A stretch of 64,000 bases of DNA. Origin: Robertmurraya dakarensis. GTDB lineage: Bacteria > Bacillota > Bacilli > Bacillales > Cytobacillaceae. A program made the position numbers and the translations under genes. This document shows, piece after piece, positions 8,234 through 16,566 of this stretch. Under the pieces are notes generated by a model. That model saw nothing but the letters and a program-made list of their open reading frames with translations. It ran no database searches and was not told where the DNA came from. Location of the stretch: positions 2,563,880 to 2,627,879 of the forward strand of contig NZ_LT707409.1 in NCBI RefSeq assembly GCF_900156875.1, read 5' to 3'. The stretch's first letter is position 1. Every line of letters starts with the position of its first letter.

Positions 8234-9399
8234 TACCTTCCTCCTAATATGGTTCTAGCAATAATCTGCCTTTGAATTTGATTCGTGCCTTCATAAATTT
8301 GCGTGATTTTTGCGTCTCTCATCATTCGCTCCACTCTATACTCATGAATAAATCCATAGCCGCCCAAAAGCTGTACAGCATCGGTCGTCACTTTCATTGC
8401 AGTATCGGATGCGAACATTTTAGCCATGGACGAGGCTCGCGTTAACTCTGGGTTTTTACCGGTCGAAGTCAATTCATTTACCTTTGAGGCAGCGCGATAG
8501 ACCAGGCCTCTGGCAGCTTCAATTTGAGTAGCCATGTCTGCGAGCATAAATTGGATGCCTTGAAATGAACTAATAGACTGCCCGAATTGTTCTCTTTCTT
8601 TGACATATTCCAGCGCAACATCATAGGCTCCTTGAGCAATTCCAAGTGCTTGGGCAGCCACAGTTGGTCTTGACTTGTCAAACGTCTTCATCGCGATTAA
8701 CCAGCCTTCGCCTTCCTCTCCAATCAGATTCTCAGCAGGGATTCTGCAGTTTTCAAAAAAGAGCTGAGCCGTTGGTGAACCTTTTATCCCCATTTTCTTT
8801 TCAAGTTTTCCAACTTCAAATCCCCTTGTATTACTGTCAACAACAAATACGGATAGTCCTTTTTCTGTTTGCGCAAAAACGGAGTATACATCCGCCACTC
8901 CTCCGTTGCTGATAAACATTTTTTGTCCATTCAAAATATAGAAATCGCCATCTAGCTCTGCCCGGGTTTTTAAGCTTTTTACATCAGAGCCTGCGTTCGG
9001 TTCAGTTAGAGCGAATGCAGCAATTTTCTTACCCGAAGCCAGGTCTGGAAGATATCTCCTTTTTAAACTCTCACTTCCCCCAATCATGATTGGCAGCGAG
9101 CCCAGCTCTTGCACCACTGCAACCTGCGATGACGAAGCACAAACACGGGAGATCTCCTCAACAATAATACAAAAGCTGAGCATATCTAAACCTGCACCAC
9201 CATATTGAACAGGCATATTAGCTCCGATATAGCCATGAGCTGAGAGAATCTTAAGAATATCAAAAGGATATTGCGCTTCTTCGTCAATCTCTGTTGCTCT
9301 AGGCTTAATCTTTTCCTGCGCTAAACGATGTATTCCCTGTTGAATATGACGATATTCCTCCGATAATTCAAAATAATTAAATGACCCTTCTATTTTCAT
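8233..9399 (-). CDS. Acyl-CoA dehydrogenase (short/branched-chain type)
   Basis: A 388-residue FAD-dependent acyl-CoA dehydrogenase of normal length. It has the ALTEPNAGSD signature (130-139), the EREQFGQ segment (268-274) and the catalytic base Glu370 in IYEGTNQIQ, the position used by short- and medium-chain enzymes. It oxidises acyl-CoA to enoyl-CoA and would pass electrons to an ETF, whose genes are not in this window. GGGAGGGA precedes ATG 9399. It lies 32 bases after the hbd-like gene and is coupled to the hydrolase gene downstream. Confidence 0.92.
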   Translation of the reverse strand: MKIEGSFNYFELSEEYRHIQQGIHRLAQEKIKPRATEIDEEAQYPFDILKILSAHGYIGANMPVQYGGAGLDMLSFCIIVEEISRVCASSSQVAVVQELGSLPIMIGGSESLKRRYLPDLASGKKIAAFALTEPNAGSDVKSLKTRAELDGDFYILNGQKMFISNGGVADVYSVFAQTEKGLSVFVVDSNTRGFEVGKLEKKMGIKGSPTAQLFFENCRIPAENLIGEEGEGWLIAMKTFDKSRPTVAAQALGIAQGAYDVALEYVKEREQFGQSISSFQGIQFMLADMATQIEAARGLVYRAASKVNELTSTGKNPELTRASSMAKMFASDTAMKVTTDAVQLLGGYGFIHEYRVERMMRDAKITQIYEGTNQIQRQIIARTILGGR

Positions 9400-9431
9400 T
9401 CCCTCCCATCTATTTTTTTAGTAATCTATCA

Positions 9432-10274
9432 TTAATAATCGTAGAAGCCTTTTCCTGTTTTTCTGCCGAGATGTCCTGCTCTTACCAGTTTTCTCAAAAG
9501 AGGAGCTGTGCGATATTTTGAGTCTTGTGTCTCCTCATAAAGTGAATCTGCTACAAATAACAATGTATCTAACCCAATTAAATCTGCTAAAGCGAGCGGA
9601 CCAATTGGATGATTAGCTCCAAGCTTCATGCCTTTGTCGATATCCTCCGCTGTCGCTACACCTTCCTGAAGGACAAAGATTGCTTCATTAATCATCGGAA
9701 CTAAAATACGATTAACAGCAAATAAAGGAGATTCTTTTACAGCAATAGCTTCCTTTCCTAGCGATTCTACCAGCTGTTTTGATTTTTGAAATGTCTCTTC
9801 TGTTGTATCATAACCTCTGATTAATTCTACAAGCTTCATGACTGGCACCGGATTAAAGAAATGGAAGCCCATTACTCTTCCTGAGTTCTCTAGTACACTT
9901 GCCATTTCTGTAATACTGAGCCCAGAAGTATTACTTACAATGATCGTCTCTTCTTTAACAAACTTCTCAACCTTTCTAAATACTTCTTTCTTCAATTCGA
10001 TATTTTCACTAACCGCTTCAATTACGAAATCTACACTAGCTAACGCTTCCCATTCTGTAGTTGTTGTCAGCAGCTGATTGTTCTTATTGCGGGTGTCTTC
10101 ATCCATTTTTCCTTTTTGTACAGCTTTATCCCAGTTTTTTTCAATTTGCTTTAACCCGCGGCTAAAATAGCTTTGATCAACTTCAACTGCCACTACCTCG
10201 TAGCCCGCTTCTACACATACTTGCGCAATGCCTGAACCCATCGTCCCAAATCCAATTATTCCAATTCTCTTCAT
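9432..10274 (-). CDS. 3-hydroxybutyryl-CoA dehydrogenase
   Basis: A 280-residue 3-hydroxyacyl-CoA dehydrogenase of the single-domain bacterial type. The Rossmann motif [11 protein letters not shown] is at residues 8-18, and catalytic residues are Ser117, His138 (GFHFFNPVP) and Glu150. It interconverts 3-hydroxybutyryl-CoA and acetoacetyl-CoA with NAD(P). AAGGAGG lies before ATG 10274, 14 bases after the crotonase gene, in the same operon. B. subtilis MmgB is the nearest comparison I know of. No thiolase gene follows in this locus, so the last step of beta-oxidation must be encoded elsewhere. Confidence 0.92.
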   Translation of the reverse strand: MKRIGIIGFGTMGSGIAQVCVEAGYEVVAVEVDQSYFSRGLKQIEKNWDKAVQKGKMDEDTRNKNNQLLTTTTEWEALASVDFVIEAVSENIELKKEVFRKVEKFVKEETIIVSNTSGLSITEMASVLENSGRVMGFHFFNPVPVMKLVELIRGYDTTEETFQKSKQLVESLGKEAIAVKESPLFAVNRILVPMINEAIFVLQEGVATAEDIDKGMKLGANHPIGPLALADLIGLDTLLFVADSLYEETQDSKYRTAPLLRKLVRAGHLGRKTGKGFYDY

Positions 10275-10288
10275 CCTCAGTTTCCTCC

Positions 10289-11053
10289 TTATTGTCCTGT
10301 GAAATTTGGTTCTCTTTTTTCGATAAAAGCGCTGACGCCTTCATTTTTATCACTTGTATCACAACATTCTCCGAATAGCTTTGCTTCTATGTCGAGCCCT
10401 TTTTCTAGTGTTGTACCAAGCCCGTTTACAACTGCTTCCTTAGCCTTTTGAATCGCAAGCGGTCCCCTTGATGCGATGACTTCAGCGAGCTCCACTGCTT
10501 TACCGAGCACATCACCTTCTACAACTTCTTCAATCAAGCCGCAGCGATAAGCATCTTCCGCTGTTATAAAATCACCAGATAAAATCAATTTCATCGCTTT
10601 CCCTTGTCCAATCAGTCGAGGTAGTCTTTGTGTACCTCCATACCCTGGAATAATTCCGAGTTTTACTTCTGGAAAACCGAACTGAGATCCCTTCGATGCG
10701 ATTCTGATATCACAGGCTAATGCCAGCTCCAGTCCTCCTCCAAGTGTAAATCCATCAATCGCCGCTATCACCGGCTGTTTCAACTGTGCTAAGGCATTAA
10801 AGACGTTCTGGCCTCTTTTCACAAGCGCTTCACCAGTTTCTGCAGTCAATTCTGGGAATTCCTTTATATCCGCTCCCGCAACAAAAGCTTTAGTACCAGC
10901 ACCACTTACGATGACAACACTCACATCTTTTCCTACTTTGCTAACTGCGTCTTCAAGTCCATTGATGACCTCTCGGTTTAAAGCATTCACAGGTGGTGAA
11001 TCAATCGTAATGAACCCAACCTTATTTTTCTGTTCATACAAAACTTTTGACAT
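10289..11053 (-). CDS. Enoyl-CoA hydratase (crotonase)
   Basis: A 254-residue crotonase-fold enzyme. Both catalytic glutamates are present: Glu109 in GGGLELALA and Glu129 in [14 protein letters not shown]. The oxyanion-hole segment VAGADIKEF is at residues 58-66. It hydrates crotonyl-CoA and related short enoyl-CoAs. First gene of the operon, with GAAGGAGG 8 bases before ATG 11053. The leader is about 30 bases from the predicted sigma-54 start. With the next two genes it forms a C4-type beta-oxidation module. Confidence 0.92.
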   Translation of the reverse strand: MSKVLYEQKNKVGFITIDSPPVNALNREVINGLEDAVSKVGKDVSVVIVSGAGTKAFVAGADIKEFPELTAETGEALVKRGQNVFNALAQLKQPVIAAIDGFTLGGGLELALACDIRIASKGSQFGFPEVKLGIIPGYGGTQRLPRLIGQGKAMKLILSGDFITAEDAYRCGLIEEVVEGDVLGKAVELAEVIASRGPLAIQKAKEAVVNGLGTTLEKGLDIEAKLFGECCDTSDKNEGVSAFIEKREPNFTGQ

Positions 11054-11093
11054 ATCATTTCCTCCTTCAGGCTTAATATCCCATCAATTTCTT

Positions 11094-11109
11094 TGCAAAT
11101 ACCATGCCA
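11094..11109 (-). promoter_or_regulatory. Sigma-54 (SigL) promoter of the acyl-CoA operon
   Basis: The minus strand reads TGGCATGGTATTTGCA, with GG (-24) and GC (-12) exactly 10 bases apart. This fits the sigma-54 consensus TGGCAC-N5-TTGCW except for T in place of C. It lies 41 bases upstream of the crotonase start codon. An enhancer-binding activator gene 2 kb away supports the call. Confidence 0.88.
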
Positions 11110-11150
11110 AAGTGTATATTCATAGGAACCAACATAATTATTCAGAAAAT

Positions 11151-11226
11151 ACAGACAACTGTTTCCGAAAGAAACAACCGTTGTATCCTTTGGAAACAGT
11201 TGTCCCTTTTGGAAACAATTGTTGAA
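11151..11226. promoter_or_regulatory. Array of four activator-site-like palindromes
   Basis: Four related dyads built on GGAAACA/TGTTTCC lie near 11151-11166, 11171-11188, 11192-11207 and 11211-11226. Their centres are 19-21 bases apart, two helical turns. GACAACTGTTTCC (11154-11166) and GGAAACAGTTGTC (11192-11204) are perfect inverted copies. They lie about 45-115 bases upstream of the sigma-54 promoter, where an enhancer-binding protein would bind, most simply the regulator encoded at 13071-14444. Confidence 0.75.
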
Positions 11227-11231
11227 ATTCA

Positions 11232-11260
11232 TTGAATAAACCTTTCATTGAAAATATAAT
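11232..11260 (+). promoter_or_regulatory. Sigma-A promoter of the P-loop/Asp23-like gene
   Basis: TTGAAT (11232-11237) and TATAAT (11255-11260) are spaced by 17 bases on the plus strand. The predicted start near 11267 gives a 30-base leader. The -35 box directly abuts the last palindrome of the activator-site array. Confidence 0.72.
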
Positions 11261-11297
11261 ATTAAAAAACTCTAAATCTCTAAAAAGGATGAATTTT

Positions 11298-12122
11298 ATG
11301 GAAGTTTTCGCGTTAAGCGGTGCTAGCGGTACCGGGAAAAGTACGATTGCTTTATCATTTGCCCATGAAAAAAAAATACCTGCCATTATTGATGACGGCT
11401 TACTTATTTTTAATGGTCATCGCATCGCTGGAACTTCAGCAAAGTTTGAAAAAAACCCGATTACGGCCGTAAAAAGAGCAGTGTTTTTTGACATCGGGCA
11501 TAGACAAGAAGTGCAAGCTGCAATAGCCGCTCATTTCATTAACAAAATTTTGATTATCGGCACTTCTGACAAAATGGTTAAGCAAATAGCGAAAAACCTA
11601 GGGTTAGGAGAAATTAAACAAATCTATCATATCGAGGATATACGTACTTCCAGCGAAATCAAGATGGCCCAGTTTATTAGAAAAACAGAGGGCAAGCATG
11701 TCATTCCCATTCCGTACAGGCAAGTTGAACAAAACTTTTTTAAGAAATTAATCCAAAAAGGGATGAAAATCTTCACTCCCAAAAAAGAAATGATCGGTGA
11801 AACAACAATCGTTCATCCTGATTTTCAACGTGGACACATCACAATCCATAAAAATGTCTTTAAAGATATTGTGGAAGACGTTTGCTTGCGCCATAAAGAT
11901 GTCTACGAATGTAAATCAATCCAAATAAGCATGAAGAGTGTGCCCATTCTCAAATTAAATATTGTTCTGCACACCCCTCTCGATAGAAGTATCAATGTGG
12001 TGAAAATGACAGAGGATCTTCAAAAGGAATTATTTGATGTGTTTAAAAAAATCTTCCACATCGAATTGTACTCGGTAAACCTGCACATCCAAATGGCATC
12101 AAAAAAAATGGAAGTCCCTTGA
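11298..12122 (+). CDS. P-loop NTPase with C-terminal Asp23/Gls24-like domain
   Basis: A 274-residue protein from ATG 11298 (MEVFALSGASGTGKST), with AAAGGATGA upstream. The open frame extends 22 codons further, to a TTG at 11232, but that extension covers the promoter. The Walker A motif GASGTGKS is at residues 8-15. IIDDGLLIFNG follows and recalls the HPr-kinase-type P-loop fold. After about residue 185 the segment GHITIHKNVFKDIVEDVCLR, then a beta-rich stretch and a C-terminal SVNLHIQMA strand, resemble an Asp23/Gls24 domain (GxIxI start, VNV.V end). The combination is unusual and its function is unknown. No membrane segment. Transcribed divergently from the sigma-54 operon. Confidence 0.6.
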   Translation: MEVFALSGASGTGKSTIALSFAHEKKIPAIIDDGLLIFNGHRIAGTSAKFEKNPITAVKRAVFFDIGHRQEVQAAIAAHFINKILIIGTSDKMVKQIAKNLGLGEIKQIYHIEDIRTSSEIKMAQFIRKTEGKHVIPIPYRQVEQNFFKKLIQKGMKIFTPKKEMIGETTIVHPDFQRGHITIHKNVFKDIVEDVCLRHKDVYECKSIQISMKSVPILKLNIVLHTPLDRSINVVKMTEDLQKELFDVFKKIFHIELYSVNLHIQMASKKMEVP

Positions 12123-12139
12123 AAAGAGGACTTCCATTT
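12105..12139. terminator. Bidirectional terminator
   Basis: AATGGAAGTCC (12107-12117) pairs with GGACTTCCATT (12128-12138), with A tracts upstream and T-rich sequence downstream. It separates the converging P-loop gene and second crotonase gene. Confidence 0.85.
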
Positions 12140-12143
12140 CTAA

Positions 12144-12941
12144 TTACATTTTTCTGTTTGCAAAACGCGGCGGTCTTTTCTCTACAAAGGCGGCTACCCC
12201 TTCAGGAAAATCTTGTTGGTCCACAAAAGGAGTAGAGCCTTCCCAAAGCTTTGGAACGCTATTGACACATTCATTTACTGACTTCTTAATCGCAAGCAGT
12301 GAGGCAGGGGACTGGGATGCCACTAATTTTCCCATCCTTATCGCGTATCGATCAAGATTATCTCCGCTCACCAAGTAATTTAACATTCCCAAGCGGTGTG
12401 CTTCTTCTGCTTTCAATACTCGGCCAGTGTACACGAGATCCTTTGTTAAGCTTGGGCCGATCAAATTGACCAGTCTCTGAGCAAATTTATTATTTAGCGT
12501 AATCCCTAGTTTCCCCACAGGTATTCCTAATTTTGATTTTTCAGACCCAATTCTTATGTCGCAGGCAAGAGCCAGTTCTAATCCTGCTCCCATCGCCGGT
12601 CCATTTATGACACCAATCGTTGGAATCATTAGATTTTCAAAGGTAGATATTGCTTTTTCCATAGTAGTGAATGATTCCTCTGCTTCTTTAAGAGACATTT
12701 GATGAAACTCTCCAATATCAGACCCTGCTGTAAATTGTTCGCCCCAGCCTCTAAGCAGCACGACCTTATTTTTCGGATTTTCAAGAACAGATTGACCAAT
12801 CTCAGATAACTGATTCCACATATTTGCCGTTAACGCATTACGCTTTTGAGGTCTTTTAATCGTAATGATTGCTAACCCAGCACTTTCTTGAAGGACGATT
12901 TTTGCTTGTTCTTCTTCCATTCTTTTAATATTTACCTTCAT
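12144..12941 (-). CDS. Enoyl-CoA hydratase/isomerase family protein with altered active site
   Basis: A 265-residue crotonase-fold protein. The oxyanion segment TAGSDIGEF (71-79) and Glu122 in GAGLELALA are kept. The second catalytic glutamate is replaced: the usual PEVKLG reads PVGKLG, with Val142 at the Glu position, and the following GYGGTQRL is NNKFAQRL. It is therefore unlikely to be a normal hydratase. Isomerase, hydrolase or decarboxylase activity, as in other crotonase members with one Glu, is possible. GGGAGA lies before ATG 12941. It is 130 bases downstream of the regulator gene and may be co-transcribed with it. Confidence 0.85.
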   Translation of the reverse strand: MKVNIKRMEEEQAKIVLQESAGLAIITIKRPQKRNALTANMWNQLSEIGQSVLENPKNKVVLLRGWGEQFTAGSDIGEFHQMSLKEAEESFTTMEKAISTFENLMIPTIGVINGPAMGAGLELALACDIRIGSEKSKLGIPVGKLGITLNNKFAQRLVNLIGPSLTKDLVYTGRVLKAEEAHRLGMLNYLVSGDNLDRYAIRMGKLVASQSPASLLAIKKSVNECVNSVPKLWEGSTPFVDQQDFPEGVAAFVEKRPPRFANRKM

Positions 12942-13070
12942 TTCTCCATCTCCCTCATTAATCTTGATTGAATTCCACTTCTATTTTCATTATGAACGTA
13001 CGACATATGAGAAAATGGTTCAAAATTTGACATTCCTATTTATCTAATAAATACAGTGAAATAACCGGCC

Positions 13071-14444
13071 TTATACCATATCGTATTTTTTTAGTTTTGC
13101 GTAAAATGACTTCCGGCTTATTCCTAACGTTTTAATTGCCTCGGTTTTGTTTTTTGTATTTTTCAGCACATAGTCAATATGCTCTCTCTCCAGTCTTTCT
13201 AATAATTTCTCGAGAGGAGGAATTGACTCAGAGGGACTCTCCTTCAACATCCATCGTTCTTTTAGTGCAGGATCAGTCAGACTTTTATCGCTAATAAATG
13301 GTTCCGGGATATCTGCTAAACTTAAATATGGCTTGTTACAAACAGCGATCATTCTTTCCAGGACATTCGAGAGTTCACGTACATTTCCCGGCCAATCATA
13401 ACTTTGCATCCATGAGAGCACTTCATCATCTATCCATACATGCTTTCCATACTTTGCACACAATTCGTTTAGTATATTTTGTGAAAGATATTTTAAATCT
13501 TCCTTCCGCTTTCTCAGTGGAGGAATATGAATGGGGACAACGTTCAACCGATAATATAAATCTTCCCTAAATTGTCCAGCCAGCATCATTTCCTCTAGGT
13601 TGCGGTGTGTTGCACAAATAATTCTGACGTCGAGAGAATGCAGAGCGGTCCCGCCGACTTTCTGATATTTTCGTTCCTGAATTACTCTTAGGAGCTTTGA
13701 CTGCATATTAAGCGACATTTCACCAATTTCATCTAGAAAAAGCGTTCCCTTATCTGCCAGTGCCAAGAGACCCTTTTTCCCACCTCTTTTTGAACCAGTA
13801 AAAGAACCCTCTTCGTAGCCAAATAATTCACTTTCGAATAAAGACTCGGGGATGGATGCCATATTAATAGCCACAAATGGTTTGTCATTCCTGCCGCTAG
13901 CCTCATGAATGGCTCCAGCAAAGATTTCCTTTCCCACTCCACTCTCTCCATGCAAAATAATCGTGGCATCTGTATCTGCTACTTGCTTCGCTAATCCTAC
14001 AGCCTTCTGCATAGGAAATGACTGTGACTTTAATTTTGCAAATGTCCGCTGTTCTAATTTTTCTTGCAGCTCCGTTATATTGTGTTTGTAATTGTTAATT
14101 TCTTTTTGCAGGTTCGTGACCTCTGATATATCTTTCATGATCGTTACAACACCAATCATTTCACCATTTTCCATCAAAGGCGTGATATTTGCACAAACAT
14201 CTTTGTTAAGGGAATGAACATAACTGAAGTCATTAATCAGGGCTTTCCCATTCTTAAGAACATCAAGGATCCTAGAATTTTTTTCAATTTCAGATAGTTT
14301 CCTGCCAATGATTTTCTTAGCAGGAACACCAAATTGTTTCGTGTACGCTTTATTTATATATACGATCGTACTATCCATAATAATGATAATGACAGCATCG
14401 TGAAGAGATTCTAAGATAGAAATTAAATGTTTTTCCAGCCTCAT
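13071..14444 (-). CDS. Sigma-54-dependent transcriptional activator (PAS-AAA+-Fis)
   Basis: A 457-residue bacterial enhancer-binding protein. A PAS sensor domain spans about residues 5-110, a coiled-coil linker 110-135, the AAA+ domain about 140-370 and a Fis-type helix-turn-helix about 430-452 (TEAIKTLGISRKSFYAKL). Motifs are Walker A GESGVGKE (166-173), GSFTGS (213-218, variant of GAFTGA that contacts sigma-54), Walker B GTLFLDEIGE (233-242) and arginine finger region FREDLYYRLNV. There is no receiver domain, so a ligand or redox signal through PAS is likely. AAAGGTGG precedes ATG 14444. The obvious target is the sigma-54 promoter at 11094-11109. Confidence 0.93.
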   Translation of the reverse strand: MRLEKHLISILESLHDAVIIIIMDSTIVYINKAYTKQFGVPAKKIIGRKLSEIEKNSRILDVLKNGKALINDFSYVHSLNKDVCANITPLMENGEMIGVVTIMKDISEVTNLQKEINNYKHNITELQEKLEQRTFAKLKSQSFPMQKAVGLAKQVADTDATIILHGESGVGKEIFAGAIHEASGRNDKPFVAINMASIPESLFESELFGYEEGSFTGSKRGGKKGLLALADKGTLFLDEIGEMSLNMQSKLLRVIQERKYQKVGGTALHSLDVRIICATHRNLEEMMLAGQFREDLYYRLNVVPIHIPPLRKRKEDLKYLSQNILNELCAKYGKHVWIDDEVLSWMQSYDWPGNVRELSNVLERMIAVCNKPYLSLADIPEPFISDKSLTDPALKERWMLKESPSESIPPLEKLLERLEREHIDYVLKNTKNKTEAIKTLGISRKSFYAKLKKYDMV

Positions 14445-14621
14445 ACAAATCCACCTTTTCTATCTTGCTGATTCATGACGAGTTCTTTTATTTTTTTAAT
14501 ATACTAAATAGACAAAAAATTAATCTTATAATTAATGATAACTCTATTAAGCATGGATTACAATTACAGGAAAGCTGCAAACACAAATAAAGCCTGCCCT
14601 GGAAACGGACAAGCTCATCTA

Positions 14622-15260
14622 TTATTGATATTTTACCTCACAGCGGTAAATCCTGCTGCCTTGCTGAGAGAATTTCTCTTCATATTCTGTCATGATATTT
14701 CCCTCGAAATCACTTTTATGAAAATCTAAGCTAAGGTACTTTAACAATAATCCATACTCTGAAAAACTCATCAGCGAAAATTCAAATAACCCTTGGTTAT
14801 CTGTCTTAAAATGAATTTCCCCTTTATCGACGAGAATTTCTTCATATAACTTTAAAAAGTTCTCATGTGTTAGACGGCGCTTAGCATGCCTCGTCTTAGG
14901 CCACGGGTCTGAGAAGTTCAAATAAACTCTATCTACATCTCCCTTTGCGAAATACTCCGTTAGCTTTTCAGCATTCACATTAAGGAGTTTTACATTTGGC
15001 AGGTTCGCCTCTATTAAACGATCGAGCGCTACCACAATTACACTTTCATACAGCTCAATACCCAAATAATTAATATGTGGATTTGCTTTCGCCATCTCTG
15101 TAATAAAACGGCCTTTTCCAGTTCCAACTTCTATATGAAGGGGCTGGTCTTTTTCAAAAGCTGTATTCCATTTACCTTTATATTGTTCCGGCGAAAGGAT
15201 AACAAATTGCGGATGTGATTGCAACATCTCTCTCGCCCATGGTTTATTTCTTAAACGCAT
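14622..15260 (-). CDS. trmB: tRNA (guanine-N7-)-methyltransferase TrmB
   Basis: A 212-residue SAM-dependent enzyme that makes m7G46 in tRNA. The SAM-binding motif [10 protein letters not shown], the [10 protein letters not shown] segment and the family signature [18 protein letters not shown] are all present. I start it at ATG 15260 (MRLRNKPWA), the usual family start, with AGGGGTG 6 bases upstream. The frame is open ten codons further. It follows ytzH and ytmP in the usual Bacillus order. No clear terminator is visible in the 177 bases down to the regulator gene (14445-14621). Confidence 0.93.
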   Translation of the reverse strand: MRLRNKPWAREMLQSHPQFVILSPEQYKGKWNTAFEKDQPLHIEVGTGKGRFITEMAKANPHINYLGIELYESVIVVALDRLIEANLPNVKLLNVNAEKLTEYFAKGDVDRVYLNFSDPWPKTRHAKRRLTHENFLKLYEEILVDKGEIHFKTDNQGLFEFSLMSFSEYGLLLKYLSLDFHKSDFEGNIMTEYEEKFSQQGSRIYRCEVKYQ

Positions 15261-15424
15261 ATGTACACCCCTAAAAAAATATTCGTTCAAACCATATCAT
15301 GCTGCAGGTGTTCCTGCAACCATTATTGGCCGCATCTCATTTGTCTTATTACTATTATTGATGGTGTGAAAAAATTTAACCAGGAATCAACACAAAACAA
15401 AATCTACCATCACTGTATAATTGC

Positions 15425-15461
15425 AAAAAGGAATTCACAACCTACATATGAATTCCTTTTT
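15425..15461. terminator. Terminator hairpin between ytzH and trmB
   Basis: AAAAAGGAATTC (15425-15436) pairs with GAATTCCTTTTT (15450-15461). T tracts are present in both directions. Confidence 0.7.
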
Positions 15462-15505
15462 CCTTCACTTTAAAAGTTTCACCACTGTAAGAAAGGGTGT
15501 TGGTT

Positions 15506-15784
15506 ATGCCATTAAATGAACAGGATCAAATGAATTTATTGAAAGATATTATTAATAACCATCAGTTAGATTGCTGCGGGTCTGTTTCAGAATGCGAACA
15601 GCTTGAACGATTAGTAAAATCCCTCATGGTTAACAATAATATAAACCAAAATGTAAAAACTGTGTTAGAAGAAATCTATAACTACAGTCAAAACGGCATC
15701 AATTCTAGTAATTTAGATCAGCATATTGAATCACACCAGCAAGATTTATCTCAGTGGGTCAACGACATGAATCAGTACACTTAA
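15506..15784 (+). CDS. ytzH: YtzH-like protein
   Basis: A 92-residue acidic soluble protein of the YtzH-like family, found only in bacilli and of unknown function. It begins MPLNEQDQMNLLKDI and has a Cys-Cys pair in LDCCGSVSECEQLE, then a mostly helical remainder. ATG 15506 is preferred over the upstream TTG at 15497 because AAAGGGTG is correctly spaced from it. It lies between trmB and ytmP on the opposite strand, the same arrangement as in B. subtilis. The gap to the ytmP stop is 5 bases. Confidence 0.8.
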   Translation: MPLNEQDQMNLLKDIINNHQLDCCGSVSECEQLERLVKSLMVNNNINQNVKTVLEEIYNYSQNGINSSNLDQHIESHQQDLSQWVNDMNQYT

Positions 15785-15789
15785 AAGAA

Positions 15790-16566
15790 CTAAACAATTG
15801 CTATTAGAGCACGAATAGATTTTTCCATTTCTTCCTGACGATTTTTATTCTTATTCCACTGTACGAATGTCAGAACTTGTGCAATAAAATACCATTTCAT
15901 CCTTACCCTTAAATGGTTAGTCTGTTCTATTCCATATAATTGAAGCCAATTATCCCATTGATCTCTTGGAATGTAAGAGTAAAGCAGCATACCTAAATCC
16001 ATGGCAGGATCACCGATCATCGCACCATCCCAATCAATCAAGAACAACTGGTTGTTATGAGTGAGCAGCCAGTTGTTATGATTAATGTCACCATGACAAA
16101 CAACCGGAAAATCATATTCAATATAAGTTAAATACTTTTTCATAAAGTTAAGTGATGACTGTATTACTTCAATTTCTTTCGTTTCATCATCCAATTCCTT
16201 CTCCAGCATGTGAAGAATGGTGATCGGTTCGATCGGGGTTTTTCCCATTCTTTTTAACATTCCAAGAAGTGGTTCAGAACAATGTATTTTTTGAAGAAGC
16301 TTCGCGATTCTTTTCTCATTCATTTCAACTGGTTTGAGTTCTCTTCCCTCCAGCCATTGCTGAGCTGTAATCACATCACCATTTTCCAGCCTCTTCGTCC
16401 AAACGAGCTTTGGAACAATTCCTTCTGCTGACAGAACAGCGAGGAATGGAGAAGAATTCCGCTTTAGAAAAAGCCGTTGATTATCATGTTGTGCAAAGAA
16501 TGCTTCTCCGGTCGCTCCTCCTGCGGGAACAATCTCCCATTCTTCTTGTCCAAATAAGTCTTCCAA
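15790..16566 (-). CDS. ytmP: Phosphotransferase family protein YtmP
   Basis: A 258-residue member of the aminoglycoside phosphotransferase/choline kinase superfamily. The nucleotide-binding start PAGGATGEAFFA, the catalytic loop HGDINHNNWL and the metal site IDWDGAMIGDPAMDLG are intact. It probably phosphorylates a small hydroxyl or amino compound, and its natural substrate is unknown. The TTG start at 16566 has GAAGGTGA 6 bases upstream. Its 3' end faces ytzH. Confidence 0.85.
   Translation of the reverse strand: MEDLFGQEEWEIVPAGGATGEAFFAQHDNQRLFLKRNSSPFLAVLSAEGIVPKLVWTKRLENGDVITAQQWLEGRELKPVEMNEKRIAKLLQKIHCSEPLLGMLKRMGKTPIEPITILHMLEKELDDETKEIEVIQSSLNFMKKYLTYIEYDFPVVCHGDINHNNWLLTHNNQLFLIDWDGAMIGDPAMDLGMLLYSYIPRDQWDNWLQLYGIEQTNHLRVRMKWYFIAQVLTFVQWNKNKNRQEEMEKSIRALIAIV

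Noticed and set aside
13298-13570. 90-codon plus-strand frame inside the sigma-54 activator
   Set aside because: Shadow frame of a clearly conserved AAA+ gene on the other strand.
14535-14729. 64-codon plus frame in the trmB-regulator gap
   Set aside because: No ribosome site and overlap with the trmB 3' end.
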